A stretch of DNA of 22,984 bases. It comes from Candidatus Sumerlaeota bacterium. GTDB taxonomy: Bacteria > Sumerlaeota > Sumerlaeia > JADFCT01. A program made the translations under genes and the position numbers. The notes under the pieces are model-generated. The model made no database searches and was not told where the DNA came from. It saw nothing but the letters and a program-made list of their open reading frames with translations. Location of the stretch: contig JAPLSP010000131.1 of the NCBI GenBank assembly GCA_026398575.1, forward strand, positions 1 through 22,984. The letters are read 5' to 3'. This document shows positions 6,360 through 14,707 of this stretch, one piece after another; position 1 is the stretch's first letter, and each line of letters opens with the position of its first letter.

Positions 6360-8492
6360 GTGAACCTGCTTTCCGTGCCGGATGTAAATGTGACAATCAA
6401 TCCATCTACCCGCTATCAAACAATTCTGGGGTGGGGAGGCGCGACGCCGGGCTTCGATATGCCCGCGGCGCTGCGCAATGAGGTCATAGACGTGGGCGTC
6501 AATGAATGGGGCTTGACCCGCCTGCGTTACGAAGGTCCCGGCGGAAACAGCAACAAGATGCGCCGCTGGGAGTGGATCAATGACAACGGCGATCCGATGG
6601 ACATCAACTGGAGCGCCTTCCGGACCGCGGATATGGACAAGCGGATCGCAGAGTGGGTCATCCCCTTCAAACAGCGCGTCGAGGCCAATGGCGATCCATT
6701 CAACCTATACCTCAGCCCCTCGTTCTTCAACAATGGAAGCACCGGCTCGGCGCCAGGCTGGCTGCGCTATAGCCCCGGCGAATACGCGGAATACGCCTGC
6801 GCCCTGCTCACGCGCCTGCGCGACGTCCATCACATCACCGCCGACTACTACAGCATCTGCAATGAAGCCGGCAATGACAATACCTTCGCCGCGCCCGTCG
6901 TCGGGGCAGCAATTAGGACACTCGGTCCCCGCATGAAGGCGTTGGGGCTGCCGACGAAGATCGAATTTCCCGAATGCGTCAACGCCAAGATGAGTTGGGA
7001 TTATATTCAGGCGCTGAAGGATGACGCCGATGTCTGGCGCTACGTCGGCGTGGTGACGTATCATCTTTATGGCAATAACGATGCCCGGCCCATGATCCGT
7101 GATTTCGCCAAAGCCAGAGACCTGCCAACGGGACAGACTGAATTCATGGGCTTGAACATGAACCACCTCTATGATGACCTGACGCTGGGCGGCGTTTCGT
7201 TTTGGGAAATTTACGGATGGGCCGGCCCCTGGGGAGACAAGCTCAAGATCAATCTGGACTTCACGTCATTCGTCCGAGGCGCGCAGTACTGGAATTTCCG
7301 GCAGGTCATGCATTACGTCCGCCCTGGCGCCGTGCGCGTGGAGGTAGCGTCGGGCGAATCGAATCTCAGGGTTCTGGCTTTTGAGCGCAAAGGCCGGCCG
7401 ACCGTCATCCTTATCAACAGAGCCGGCGCGTGTAACGCCGCGATCAGCGGCTTGAGCGCCGGCGCTTATGGGACATGCCGGACGGTCAACAACGCCGCTT
7501 ATCAGGAAGCCGGGCTCAAGACGGTCGCGGCGGGCGCGCCGTTGGCGGTCGCGGTTCCCGGCAATGCCGTCATGACGATCTATCCTTATCCCGGCGCAAA
7601 CCAGCCGCCCGTCGCGACGGAGTGGCGCGCAAATCCAACGTATCTCACCCAGCCCGCCAGCAGCGCGCGTCTTTCCGTGAGCGCAACCGATCCCGAGATG
7701 GACCCGCTCACTTACGCATGGACGCTCATCAGCCAGCCCGCTGGCGCCGACGTGAAGATTGCCGAGCCCAAGGCGCATGGCACGCAAGTCACCGGGCTGA
7801 CCGCAGAAGGCGAATACGTCTTTGGCATCGCCATTTCGGATGGCGCGCATACAACGACCAAGCAAATTCGCGTTCGCGTCTTTTCCGGCAATCAGCCGCC
7901 CGTGCTGAGCGGGGTTCACAATCGCAAGCCGCTCATGGTGATCCTGCCCAATCAGAGGACGGAACTGCGCGCCTCGGGGATGGACTTGGAAGGCGATCTG
8001 ATGACCTGGCGCTGGAGTGTCGCGAGTCAGCCGTCCGGCGCCAACGCCACGCTGACATCGCCCACGAAGGCGGAAACGCTGGTGACGGGACTATCGGTCG
8101 CCGGCGATTACGTCTTCCGCGTCGAACTCAAAGACCCGACGCACACGGTTTCAGACACGCTCACCGTCCCGGTCTATCCTGTGAATAAGAAACCCGTGAT
8201 AGCCAATATCACCGCCGCTCCCGCCGATATCAAGCCTCCAGTGGATGCCACCGCGCTGTCTGCGCAAACCAGCGATCCCGACGGCGGCGTCATCAGCCAC
8301 TGGTGGTCCGTCAAGAGCGCGCCGTCGGGCGCCCATCCGGTTTTTGAGCATCCCGGCGCCGCCAACACGCGCGTGACCGGCTTGACTCAGCCGGGATCAT
8401 ACACCTTCACTCTGACCGTTGTGAATCTCGCCGACTTCGCCTCGCGCGATGTCAGCGTGACGGTCGGTCCGGGCGCGGCAGGCGCTAAGTAG
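6360..8492 (+). CDS. GH30-like glycoside hydrolase with three PKD/Ig-like domains
   Basis: A 710-residue protein starting at GTG. Residues ~8-405 look like a GH30 (beta/alpha)8 barrel with its side beta-domain: INPSTRYQTILGWGGATPG at the start, acid/base in ICNEAGN (E169), and a nucleophile candidate in GQTEFM (E261). The beta-domain ends in VMTIYPY. GH30 enzymes cleave xylan, glucuronoxylan or galactan; which one is not clear. Three repeated PKD/cadherin-like domains follow, starting near residues 414, 511 and 609, each opening with NQPPV or NKKPV and holding a W(T/S)L/V..QP/SAPxGA motif. No signal peptide is seen: the catalytic domain begins almost at the start codon, no ribosome site precedes it, and the frame upstream is not hydrophobic. 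The 5' end may be lost or the start misjudged. It converges on the next gene with two bases between stops. Confidence 0.82.
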   Translation: MNLLSVPDVNVTINPSTRYQTILGWGGATPGFDMPAALRNEVIDVGVNEWGLTRLRYEGPGGNSNKMRRWEWINDNGDPMDINWSAFRTADMDKRIAEWVIPFKQRVEANGDPFNLYLSPSFFNNGSTGSAPGWLRYSPGEYAEYACALLTRLRDVHHITADYYSICNEAGNDNTFAAPVVGAAIRTLGPRMKALGLPTKIEFPECVNAKMSWDYIQALKDDADVWRYVGVVTYHLYGNNDARPMIRDFAKARDLPTGQTEFMGLNMNHLYDDLTLGGVSFWEIYGWAGPWGDKLKINLDFTSFVRGAQYWNFRQVMHYVRPGAVRVEVASGESNLRVLAFERKGRPTVILINRAGACNAAISGLSAGAYGTCRTVNNAAYQEAGLKTVAAGAPLAVAVPGNAVMTIYPYPGANQPPVATEWRANPTYLTQPASSARLSVSATDPEMDPLTYAWTLISQPAGADVKIAEPKAHGTQVTGLTAEGEYVFGIAISDGAHTTTKQIRVRVFSGNQPPVLSGVHNRKPLMVILPNQRTELRASGMDLEGDLMTWRWSVASQPSGANATLTSPTKAETLVTGLSVAGDYVFRVELKDPTHTVSDTLTVPVYPVNKKPVIANITAAPADIKPPVDATALSAQTSDPDGGVISHWWSVKSAPSGAHPVFEHPGAANTRVTGLTQPGSYTFTLTVVNLADFASRDVSVTVGPGAAGAK

Positions 8493-8494
8493 GA

Positions 8495-9550
8495 TTATTT
8501 CTTCGGCTTAATAAACCGCTGGCAGAAATCGCGCACCGAGCGCGTGAAGGTCCATTCATCGGTTTCCGGTACGGCTCGTGACGGCGCGCCCACCCAGCTC
8601 TCGATGATGTACTGATCCGGCGCGCCGCCCACGAAGGCGTAGTCATAGCCCTGGCGCATGATGCCGACGTACCACGTCGAATCATCGGCAAGTTTCAACT
8701 GGTCCATCCGGCGATAATCTGCTGCCCAATAAATCAGGCTGAATGGCAGTTTGCGCAGGCGGCAGGCTTGTTCGAGTTTTCGCACGTCGGGCCAATTGCC
8801 TTTATAAATCGTGGCGCCGATGGTGAAATGATTCCAGTCCACGTCGAGGCGGAAGAAATCCATTCCGCGCACGTTCATCTGCTTGAGCCGCGCCTGAAGC
8901 GCGTCAATAAAGGGGATGAGATCGCTGTTCTGCAGGAAGGGATACGGCTCGATGTCGCCGATTTTCATATCCGGATAATTCTTGCGCACGAGCGCGATGA
9001 ATTGCGCCGTTTCTTCCACGGCGTATTCGTCGGATTTTTTCAAATCTTTGCGCGCGCAACACAGCGGCTCATCCATCGCCAGCGCATAAATCTTTCCGCC
9101 CAGAGATTGGACTCTATCCCATGACTTGCGCTGGGCGTCATAAGTCTTCTGCCCCGTCGTCCCCCAGGGTTTGATGGCGCCCACTTCCAAGGCCAGCCTG
9201 AGGTTCCACTTCTCGAGCATCGGCAACCACTCGCGCAACTCGTCGTCCTTGAATTGCTTGTTCAACTGATGGTCGGCGTAACCGACAACGTCCACGAGCG
9301 ATCGCGTCTCTTTCCATTGATCGGGCTGCGTGAAGAGCTCGCGAAAGCAACGCCCATCCGGCGCCGCGGGCGGCATTATCCAGACTTCGGGTTTTGTGGA
9401 GGTGGAGGCGGAGGCGGAGGATTGCGTGTCGGCGGCGGGGGATGGCATGGCAGAGAGGAAGGACAGCAAGGACCACAAGGACCTTGAGAATAACAAGGAC
9501 CACAAAGACCACAGGGACTGGCATGGGCGGTTCATGGTTTGTTTTTTCAT
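8495..9550 (-). CDS. Secreted protein of unknown function, TIM-barrel-like
   Basis: A 351-residue protein. An N-terminal signal peptide (about 1-40, with SLWSLWSLLFSRSLWSLL and a likely cut after SPA) is encoded by 9-bp repeats. The mature part shows an alternating beta/alpha pattern with short acidic strand ends typical of glycosidase-like barrels: DVVGYADH, LRLALEVGAIKPWG, IYALAMDEPLCC, MKIGDIEPYPF, GMDFFRLDVDW, SLIYWAADY, YAFVGGAPDQYIIESWVGAP. MDEP and DIEP could hold catalytic acids, but I recognise no named family. Placed after the GH10 gene on the same strand, it is probably part of the polysaccharide-degrading group. The start is the first ATG; its ribosome site is weak. Confidence 0.75.
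   Translation of the reverse strand: MKKQTMNRPCQSLWSLWSLLFSRSLWSLLSFLSAMPSPAADTQSSASASTSTKPEVWIMPPAAPDGRCFRELFTQPDQWKETRSLVDVVGYADHQLNKQFKDDELREWLPMLEKWNLRLALEVGAIKPWGTTGQKTYDAQRKSWDRVQSLGGKIYALAMDEPLCCARKDLKKSDEYAVEETAQFIALVRKNYPDMKIGDIEPYPFLQNSDLIPFIDALQARLKQMNVRGMDFFRLDVDWNHFTIGATIYKGNWPDVRKLEQACRLRKLPFSLIYWAADYRRMDQLKLADDSTWYVGIMRQGYDYAFVGGAPDQYIIESWVGAPSRAVPETDEWTFTRSVRDFCQRFIKPKK
9459..9521 (-). repeat. Coding 9-bp tandem repeats in a signal peptide
   Basis: Seven 9-bp units, consensus AAGGACCAC on the plus strand (GTGGTCCTT on the coding strand), one of them degenerate. They encode the hydrophobic core (LWS/LWSLL) of the signal peptide of the gene at 8495-9550, residues about 11-31. 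Confidence 0.85.
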
Positions 9551-9666
9551 TCGAGCCTGACAATGGCTGCCTATCTTGCGGAATAATTTAGAGTCTCGAA
9601 TGCCGGAAAGTCAATTCCATAACCCGCCTTCCCGCAAATCCGCAATTCTGCAAATCAGGCGCTGCG

Positions 9667-11076
9667 TTACTGCTTTCCGAAAACAAGCTTCTGTTGCGCG
9701 GCGGCGCCGGGCGCAAGCTCGACGGCAAATTCCTGTTCGGCGCCGCCTGCCGCGACCTTCACCGAATATTTCCCGCAGAAGCCGCGGAAGCGCACGCGGC
9801 CTTGCTCGTCGGCTTTGGTCGTGAGGCGCGTTTTCCACTCCTGATTGATCAGCCGTTCGAGCGCAAGATACGACGCCTTGGGCGCAAAGCTATTGTCCAG
9901 CAAACCGCCCAAAGCGGTATTCTCGCCCTTGACCGCTGTCCCATCGCCCAGATTCCACCACGTGATTCCCGCCATCTTCGGCGCGCTGAACCAGAGCCGG
10001 TAGAGATTGCCCGCCACTTCGGCCTGGACGTTTGGCTCGCCCGCGGGAGTGGCGATGGTGATCTCCGTGACGTAGAGCGGCAGATTGAAATCGCCGAATG
10101 ATTCATAGAGGTCGAGGAGTTTGGCCGGCGCATATTGCGCGTCGTTCAGATATTTTTTGAGCGCATCGGCGGAGAAAAAATGAAACTGAAAGCCGATACC
10201 TTTCACATCCGCGCCGCCGGCCTGCAGCTGCTTCACTTGCTTGTAGTAGCGATTCTCCGCGCCGGCGCCCCAGAGGTGGCAGCCGGTCACCTCGTTGATC
10301 ATCAAGGTGTTCTCGGGACGGAAGACTCGATGCGCCTCCTTGAACGCCCACGCCACATAAGAGCGGTCATCGGTGAAGAGCGGATAAGTTTTGGGGCATA
10401 CCAGCGATTCGTTCACGACGTCCCAGATGGGAATATCTTTGGCATAGCGCGAGGCAATCTCGGCGAATCGCTTCTGGTAAAGTTTCCTGAGCGTATCCGC
10501 GTCTTTGGGTAGCCAGGGCGGATTGTAGGCGTGCCAGAGGAGCGGATGGCCCTTGAGCGTGATACCGTATTTTTTCGCGAACGGCAGGTAGCGGTCCGGC
10601 GGCGGACGGCGCCAGATGTCGCGCGAGCCTTCGGCATAGCGCAACTCGCCCTGCGTCGGCTCGGTCCCTTCCCAATAGAACGGCACGGTCACGAAGTTGA
10701 AAATCTTCGCGAAGGCTTCTTCATAGCGCTGGTTTTTTTCCGGCGTGTCGAGCTGTCCCAAAACAAAGCCGTTGCAGCCGAAGAGGAAGCGATGGGTTTT
10801 CTGCTGCGCCTCGACAGTTGCGCCCGCGAGCGGCTTGCCATCGGCGGAAACAATTTCGAGCGCGGCGTCCTGCTTGCGGTAGCGTTCGATATTCTTTTCG
10901 ATCCGCTGCGTCAGCGCCGGATCGCTCCAAAGCTTGTGATAGCCTTCCGGCGTCTCGGCTGAGGCAATAGCTCCAAGCCCTGGCAGCGCAGCGGCGCCGA
11001 GCAACGCGGCGGCGATCAGCCCAAATGAACGATGCTGAAATATTAACTCACTTAGCATTTTCATCACTGCCTTCAT
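9667..11076 (-). CDS. GH10 endo-1,4-beta-xylanase, secreted
   Basis: A 469-residue protein. Residues ~15-40 form a signal peptide (SFGLIAAALLGAAALPGLGAIASA). A short beta-domain (~70-95) comes before the GH10 barrel, which shows LKGHPLLWH, IPIWDVVNES with acid/base E223, and LYVTEITIA with nucleophile E338; GITWWNLGDG closes the barrel. This supports retaining hydrolysis of xylan backbone outside the cytoplasm. About 50 residues after the barrel form a small beta-rich tail. The frame opens at ATG 11076, but ATG 11064 follows GAAGG and may be the true start. It lies between hicA upstream and the secreted unknown downstream, all on one strand. Confidence 0.93.
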   Translation of the reverse strand: MKAVMKMLSELIFQHRSFGLIAAALLGAAALPGLGAIASAETPEGYHKLWSDPALTQRIEKNIERYRKQDAALEIVSADGKPLAGATVEAQQKTHRFLFGCNGFVLGQLDTPEKNQRYEEAFAKIFNFVTVPFYWEGTEPTQGELRYAEGSRDIWRRPPPDRYLPFAKKYGITLKGHPLLWHAYNPPWLPKDADTLRKLYQKRFAEIASRYAKDIPIWDVVNESLVCPKTYPLFTDDRSYVAWAFKEAHRVFRPENTLMINEVTGCHLWGAGAENRYYKQVKQLQAGGADVKGIGFQFHFFSADALKKYLNDAQYAPAKLLDLYESFGDFNLPLYVTEITIATPAGEPNVQAEVAGNLYRLWFSAPKMAGITWWNLGDGTAVKGENTALGGLLDNSFAPKASYLALERLINQEWKTRLTTKADEQGRVRFRGFCGKYSVKVAAGGAEQEFAVELAPGAAAQQKLVFGKQ

Positions 11077-11141
11077 TGTCTGAAATATGCGGACTCGACC
11101 TCCGCCGCTGGCGTATTATTTTATGGTCTGAATCGGTACCT

Positions 11142-11330
11142 TTATCTCGTAAATGGAATTCCAAGATCTTTGCATATCTTCCGGCCCAAATTGTCGTTGA
11201 TTTCAGTATGACGAGGGACAGATGCGCGACGGTTCTCATGCAAATTTCCCCACCAGGAATGGTTTCCACCTTCGCGGATGAAGATGCAGCCGTGCAATCT
11301 CAAGTGCTTGAGCAGTTCCGTGCGCTTCAT
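11142..11330 (-). CDS. hicA: HicA-family mRNA interferase toxin
   Basis: A 62-residue protein matching the HicA/YcfA double-stranded-RNA-binding fold: LLKHLRLHGCIFIREGGNHSWW with the catalytic His candidate H24, then ASVPRHTEINDNLGRKICKDLGI. HicA proteins cleave mRNA and stop translation. The canonical GSH motif is GGNH here. Its ATG overlaps the stop of hicB by four bases (ATGA). The length is normal for the family. Confidence 0.88.
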   Translation of the reverse strand: MKRTELLKHLRLHGCIFIREGGNHSWWGNLHENRRASVPRHTEINDNLGRKICKDLGIPFTR

Positions 11331-11539
11331 ACCGTGATAAGAGCCTCAGTATAGTTGGAAGCCGCCGCCTGGATGGCATCCTGGCGGTTGAATTCAAGGG
11401 CTTCGGCAAGAGTAATGCGCAAGCTTTGGAGCAGCTCATCACGGGTGCGTTCCTGGCAATTGACGCCAGGAACTTCTTCGATCCATCCAATCCACCAGTC
11501 GCCTTCATTTTTCATTACCGCTGTGTATGTGTTGGCCAT
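11327..11539 (-). CDS. hicB: HicB-family antitoxin
   Basis: A 70-residue protein of the short HicB type: YTAVMKNEGDWWIGWIEEVPGVNCQERTRDELLQSLRITLAEALEF is the partial RNase-H-like HicB domain that binds and neutralises HicA. No added DNA-binding domain is seen, so autoregulation is uncertain. The ATG at 11539 has GAGGTGA upstream; a TTG two codons earlier is less likely. The order is antitoxin first, toxin second, with an ATGA overlap. Confidence 0.88.
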   Translation of the reverse strand: MANTYTAVMKNEGDWWIGWIEEVPGVNCQERTRDELLQSLRITLAEALEFNRQDAIQAAASNYTEALITV

Positions 11540-11620
11540 CTTCAATCACCTCATAAAAAAATCATATTCGCTTTGCGCGACTTTGCGCCTTCCGCCACTG
11601 CTTGCCTCGAAGATACTGCG

Positions 11621-11648
11621 ATTATTGCCCGGCGGCGCAAGAGGTCAA
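11621..11648 (-). promoter_or_regulatory. Candidate promoter for hicBA
   Basis: On the minus strand TTGACC (11643-11648), a 16-base spacer and AATAAT (11621-11626), about 80 bases before hicB. It lies between the end of the ABC gene and hicB, which would let the pair be transcribed on its own. Confidence 0.45.
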
Positions 11649-11672
11649 GCCGCAAAAATAGAATTAAAAAAT

Positions 11673-13583
11673 CTATATCGGCAAATCGCGCCGCCGCCAA
11701 ACGATGCCGCCCGCAATGACAGCCACTACTATAACAGCCGCAAACACGCTCATGCCTTTCCATGGCCATAAGCCTTCGCCGAAAACTCGCTCGCCTTCCA
11801 CGTAATAGAAAAGACTCAACGGGTGCAAAAGCTCGATTCGCGGCCACCAGCGGGCGAATACGTGAATGAAATAGGTGCAAACCAGATAGGCCACCGTCAC
11901 GGCGACGGCGGTGTTGCGCTGGCGGAATGAAACGGCGGCCAGCAGCGCCAGCGCGCCCACGGTCGCCGCCAAAAACGATCCGCTGACTGCAACCTTGAAG
12001 AACTGCCCGAGCGCAACGGACTCGCGCAAGTGATAAAAACTCACGCCCGACACGGTCCCTAGAAACATCATCAGCGCCAGCGCGTACATCCCCGTGAGCG
12101 TCAGCAACGCGGCGCAGATATAAACTTTTGTCTTCGAGACGCGGCGGCTCAAGATAAGTTCCATCGTTCCGCGCATGATTTCGCCGTTAATCATTGCCGT
12201 GGGCGCGCCGACGGCGAAGAGCATATACAAGATCAAAACGAGCGGATGCTGATAGCCGATCGCCACGAGCGCATTGATATTGCCGCCTTGCATCGCCTTG
12301 CCGCCGAGCATGTTCTTGACCATGGGCGGCATAACGTCGAGAAACGCTATCAATGCCTTGACGTTCTCATTGTCATGCATGACGCCGCAAACCGCGATCT
12401 GAAAAAAGTAAATCACCAGCGCAATCAATCCCCACCCCAGCGCCAGCCGGAGCATCCAAAACCTTAAAAGCGCCCAGGGACTGGGAACGCCACTGGGAGC
12501 GCCACTGGGAGCGCCACTGGGAGCGCCGGCATCTCTGCCGGCGTGTCTCCTCTCTGATAATTTTAGTTGCTGCCCATCAACTGAATTGCCTGCCTCCCTT
12601 CCACTTTCTCCATCCCCCCCTCCATCGCCCCCGCCATCCCCCCCTCCATCGCCCCCTCCATCACCCCCTCCATCGCCCCCTCCATCGCCCACGCCATCGC
12701 GATAGTATTGCATGAACGCTTCTTGCAGCGATGTCTCAACCGTGCTGATGCGCTCAACGCGATATTGCGCGAGCCATTTCAATATCGGATCATCAGCGCC
12801 TTGATATGCCAGCCGCAGCATGCCGCCTTCCCGCTCGACGATACGAAGGCCCGGGACCTGCGCCGGAGGCGCCTCGGGAATGGCGCTGCCTTCAGAGAAC
12901 CAGATTTTGATTTGCCGCTCGCTCTCGCTGACAATCTCCGAAATTGCCGCCAGTTCAACCAACCGCCCACGCCGCAGGATCGCCGCCCGTCCGCACACCT
13001 CCGCCACTTCCGTCAGATCGTGCGACGAGAGCAACACCGTGGCGCCGCGCCTCGACGCTTCGACTATCAGGTCCAGCACGATCTGACGCGCCAGCGGATC
13101 GAGGCCGGTGGTCGGTTCATCCACCACCAGCCGATCGGGATCGTGCTGGAATGCAAACACCAGCCCGACCTTCTGGCGATTGCCTTTCGACAGGTCGCTT
13201 GCGCGCCGGTCCAGGTCCAGTTCGAGGCGCTCCGCCAGCTCCTCGCGCCGCTTGGCTGCATTCGGCGCGCCGCCGATCGAAGCCAGGGTTGCCAGCGCGC
13301 GCCGCGCGGTCAAATCCGGCCAACTGCGGAAATCGCCCGGCAGATAGCCAATCCGGTCATGCAAGGCGCCGCTTCCCGCCGTGACGCGCTCGCCGAAGAT
13401 GCGTGTTTCGCCCGCCGTCGGCCTGAGCAATCCCATCGCGCAGCGCAGCGTCGTTGTCTTGCCCGACCCATTCGGCCCCAGGTAGCCGAATATCTCGCCC
13501 GGCTCGAGCGCGAATGTCAACCCTTCAACGCCGCACACGGAGCCGTACCATTTCGAAAGAGAAAAAAATTCCAAAGGATTCAT
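11673..13583 (-). CDS. ABC transporter, ATPase fused to ABC-2-type permease through a repeat linker
   Basis: A 636-residue protein. Residues ~1-290 are an ABC ATPase with Walker A GPNGSGKT (36-43), signature LSKGN (131-135), Walker B RLVVDEP (151-157) and H-loop His188; YLPGD stands where many ATPases have the Q-loop, as in several ABC-2 exporters. Residues ~296-367 are a low-complexity linker of GGGD and SGAP repeats. Residues ~368-636 have about six membrane helices, ending in an RRRDLP tail, like ABC-2 permeases (ABC_tran plus ABC2_membrane type). These two parts are normally separate genes. A homodimer would give a full exporter; the substrate is unknown. The ribosome site is weak. No stop interrupts the fusion. 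Confidence 0.88.
   Translation of the reverse strand: MNPLEFFSLSKWYGSVCGVEGLTFALEPGEIFGYLGPNGSGKTTTLRCAMGLLRPTAGETRIFGERVTAGSGALHDRIGYLPGDFRSWPDLTARRALATLASIGGAPNAAKRREELAERLELDLDRRASDLSKGNRQKVGLVFAFQHDPDRLVVDEPTTGLDPLARQIVLDLIVEASRRGATVLLSSHDLTEVAEVCGRAAILRRGRLVELAAISEIVSESERQIKIWFSEGSAIPEAPPAQVPGLRIVEREGGMLRLAYQGADDPILKWLAQYRVERISTVETSLQEAFMQYYRDGVGDGGGDGGGDGGGDGGGDGGGDGGGDGESGREAGNSVDGQQLKLSERRHAGRDAGAPSGAPSGAPSGVPSPWALLRFWMLRLALGWGLIALVIYFFQIAVCGVMHDNENVKALIAFLDVMPPMVKNMLGGKAMQGGNINALVAIGYQHPLVLILYMLFAVGAPTAMINGEIMRGTMELILSRRVSKTKVYICAALLTLTGMYALALMMFLGTVSGVSFYHLRESVALGQFFKVAVSGSFLAATVGALALLAAVSFRQRNTAVAVTVAYLVCTYFIHVFARWWPRIELLHPLSLFYYVEGERVFGEGLWPWKGMSVFAAVIVVAVIAGGIVWRRRDLPI
12484..12530 (-). 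repeat. Coding 12-bp tandem repeats, SGAP linker
   Basis: About four units of GCCACTGGGAGC (plus strand), encoding Ser-Gly-Ala/Val-Pro repeats in the fused ABC protein. Next to it, GCCGGCATCTCTGCCGGC (12527-12544) is an inverted repeat of the sort usually found between genes. Confidence 0.85.
12611..12698 (-). repeat. Coding 12-bp tandem repeats, GGGD linker
   Basis: Seven or so units of a 12-bp C-rich repeat, CATCGCCCCCTC on the plus strand with small variations, encoding Asp-Gly-Gly-Gly from about residue 296 to 324 of the fused ABC protein. A flexible acidic linker is the likely effect. Confidence 0.88.
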
Positions 13584-13696
13584 GTCGCCATCCCATTGTC
13601 AATGCCAACCGAAGCGCACAATGCCCGGTTTATAAATGTTCGGTCTCATAATGCTGGGGCTTCCGGATACCCCGCTTGACACGCGCGAAAGCAACG

Positions 13697-13720
13697 AAAT
13701 AATAAAGCCAGCTGTCTGGC
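13697..13720 (-). terminator. Candidate terminator after the coiled-coil gene
   Basis: On the minus strand a hairpin GCCAG-ACAG-CTGGC is followed by TTTATTATTT. It lies about 60 bases downstream of the stop at 13780. The stem is short (five base pairs), so strength is uncertain. Confidence 0.4.
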
Positions 13721-13779
13721 AAGACGCAAGTCTCTTGCGGTTCATTATGGCCAAGTGAATTGTGTCATGCCTGAACCGC

Positions 13780-14091
13780 TTACTTTTGGGCTTCCGCTTC
13801 GATGGCCTGCTGGATTTTTTCCTGAGCCTTTTCGTAGGCTTCGCGGACCTTGTCAGCGGCTTCATTGAGTTTGGATGCTTTCTCATCCATCGCCTGATTT
13901 TGCAGATTCAACAGGTTGATATGGTCGGCCTGTTTTTGCTTTTCCGCTGCCAGTTCCTGCTGGCGGCGTTTGATGGCCCGGACCTGTTCGCGCGCATGCT
14001 GTTCTTCAACTCTTCCTTCCGCGCAAGATACGCGGCTTCCTCCGAACCTTCTTCCATCATCTGGTCGCATCGCAGCGCCTGGAGGTTCCAT
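13780..14091 (-). pseudogene. Out-of-frame C-terminal part of the coiled-coil protein
   Basis: This frame carries the natural end of the gene at 13908-14606. Its useful part begins near 13995 with REQVRAIKRRQQELAAEK and runs through a long Ala/Glu/Lys-rich coiled coil to AIEAEAQK and the stop at 13780. The residues before 13995 in this frame are nonsense relative to the other frame. Removing two bases from the CGCGCGC run at 13989-13995 would join the two into one protein of about 274 residues. This is either a real mutation or a base-calling error in the run. Confidence 0.6.
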
Positions 14092-14606
14092 GCGCCTTCC
14101 GCTTCGCCCGCTTCGATTGGTTTGCTCTCCAGTTGGCAGGCCGTCAGGCGCACGAGGCTTTCGCCCAGCAACCGAAATTCATCGTCGAAGCGTTTGCCGA
14201 AGTCGGTCTTTGCGAGCGGCGGATTGTCCGCGATGAGCTTGCGATAGGCTTCCCGTTTCCCGTCCAGGTCGCTGATCCGGTCCATTATGGTTTGGGCGAG
14301 ATTACTAAGGTTCTTCGTGTAGTTCATAACTTTGCCAAGGTCTTCGGGCCCCGGCTCGATCACGGTGACGATGGATTTTAGGTCGGAAAGTTTGGCCCGG
14401 GCCTTTTGAATGGCGGCCGCCAGCGCATTGCTGGTGGGCAGTTTGTTAACCTGGATAAACTCAGCCAAATCTTTTTCGATCTTGTCCACCGTGGCGCCTG
14501 CCCAATCGAGATTGCGCAAGGCGCCAGCGGATTTTTGCGCCGCCTGAGCCGCCGGCATGATGAAAACCAGCAGGCCCGCGAAGATCAGTCCGATTGCATT
14601 TTTCAT
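13908..14606 (-). CDS. Exported helical/coiled-coil protein, frameshifted near its C-terminus
   Basis: A 232-residue frame with a clear signal peptide (MKNAIGLIFAGLLVFIMPAAQA) and an AAAGGA ribosome site. The mature part is almost all helix with heptad-like spacing; I recognise no family. After RKEELKNSM the reading frame turns into unlikely sequence (RANRSGPSNAASRNWQ), while the adjacent frame continues the coiled coil, so the last ~28 residues here are probably not native. Likely periplasmic. It follows the uroporphyrinogen-decarboxylase-like gene on the same strand after 100 bases. Confidence 0.7.
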   Translation of the reverse strand: MKNAIGLIFAGLLVFIMPAAQAAQKSAGALRNLDWAGATVDKIEKDLAEFIQVNKLPTSNALAAAIQKARAKLSDLKSIVTVIEPGPEDLGKVMNYTKNLSNLAQTIMDRISDLDGKREAYRKLIADNPPLAKTDFGKRFDDEFRLLGESLVRLTACQLESKPIEAGEAEGAWNLQALRCDQMMEEGSEEAAYLARKEELKNSMRANRSGPSNAASRNWQRKSKNRPTISTC

Positions 14607-14707
14607 TGTGGTGTCCTTTCTTCCTAGGATTATGGGGACTTATTGATGGTTTCTGACTAGGAACAATAGGCGAGTAGCATTGCGCTTGGATTTTAAGCGT
14701 CCAAGGC

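Noticed and set aside
12708..13679. 323-codon plus-strand frame opposite the ABC ATPase
   Set aside because: The minus strand has all ABC motifs; the plus frame is Arg/Gln/Ala-rich with no recognisable domain.
14683..14707. Hairpin CTTGGA/TCCAAG after the URO-D-like gene
   Set aside because: Six-base stem with a nine-base loop and no T-run; too weak to call a terminator.
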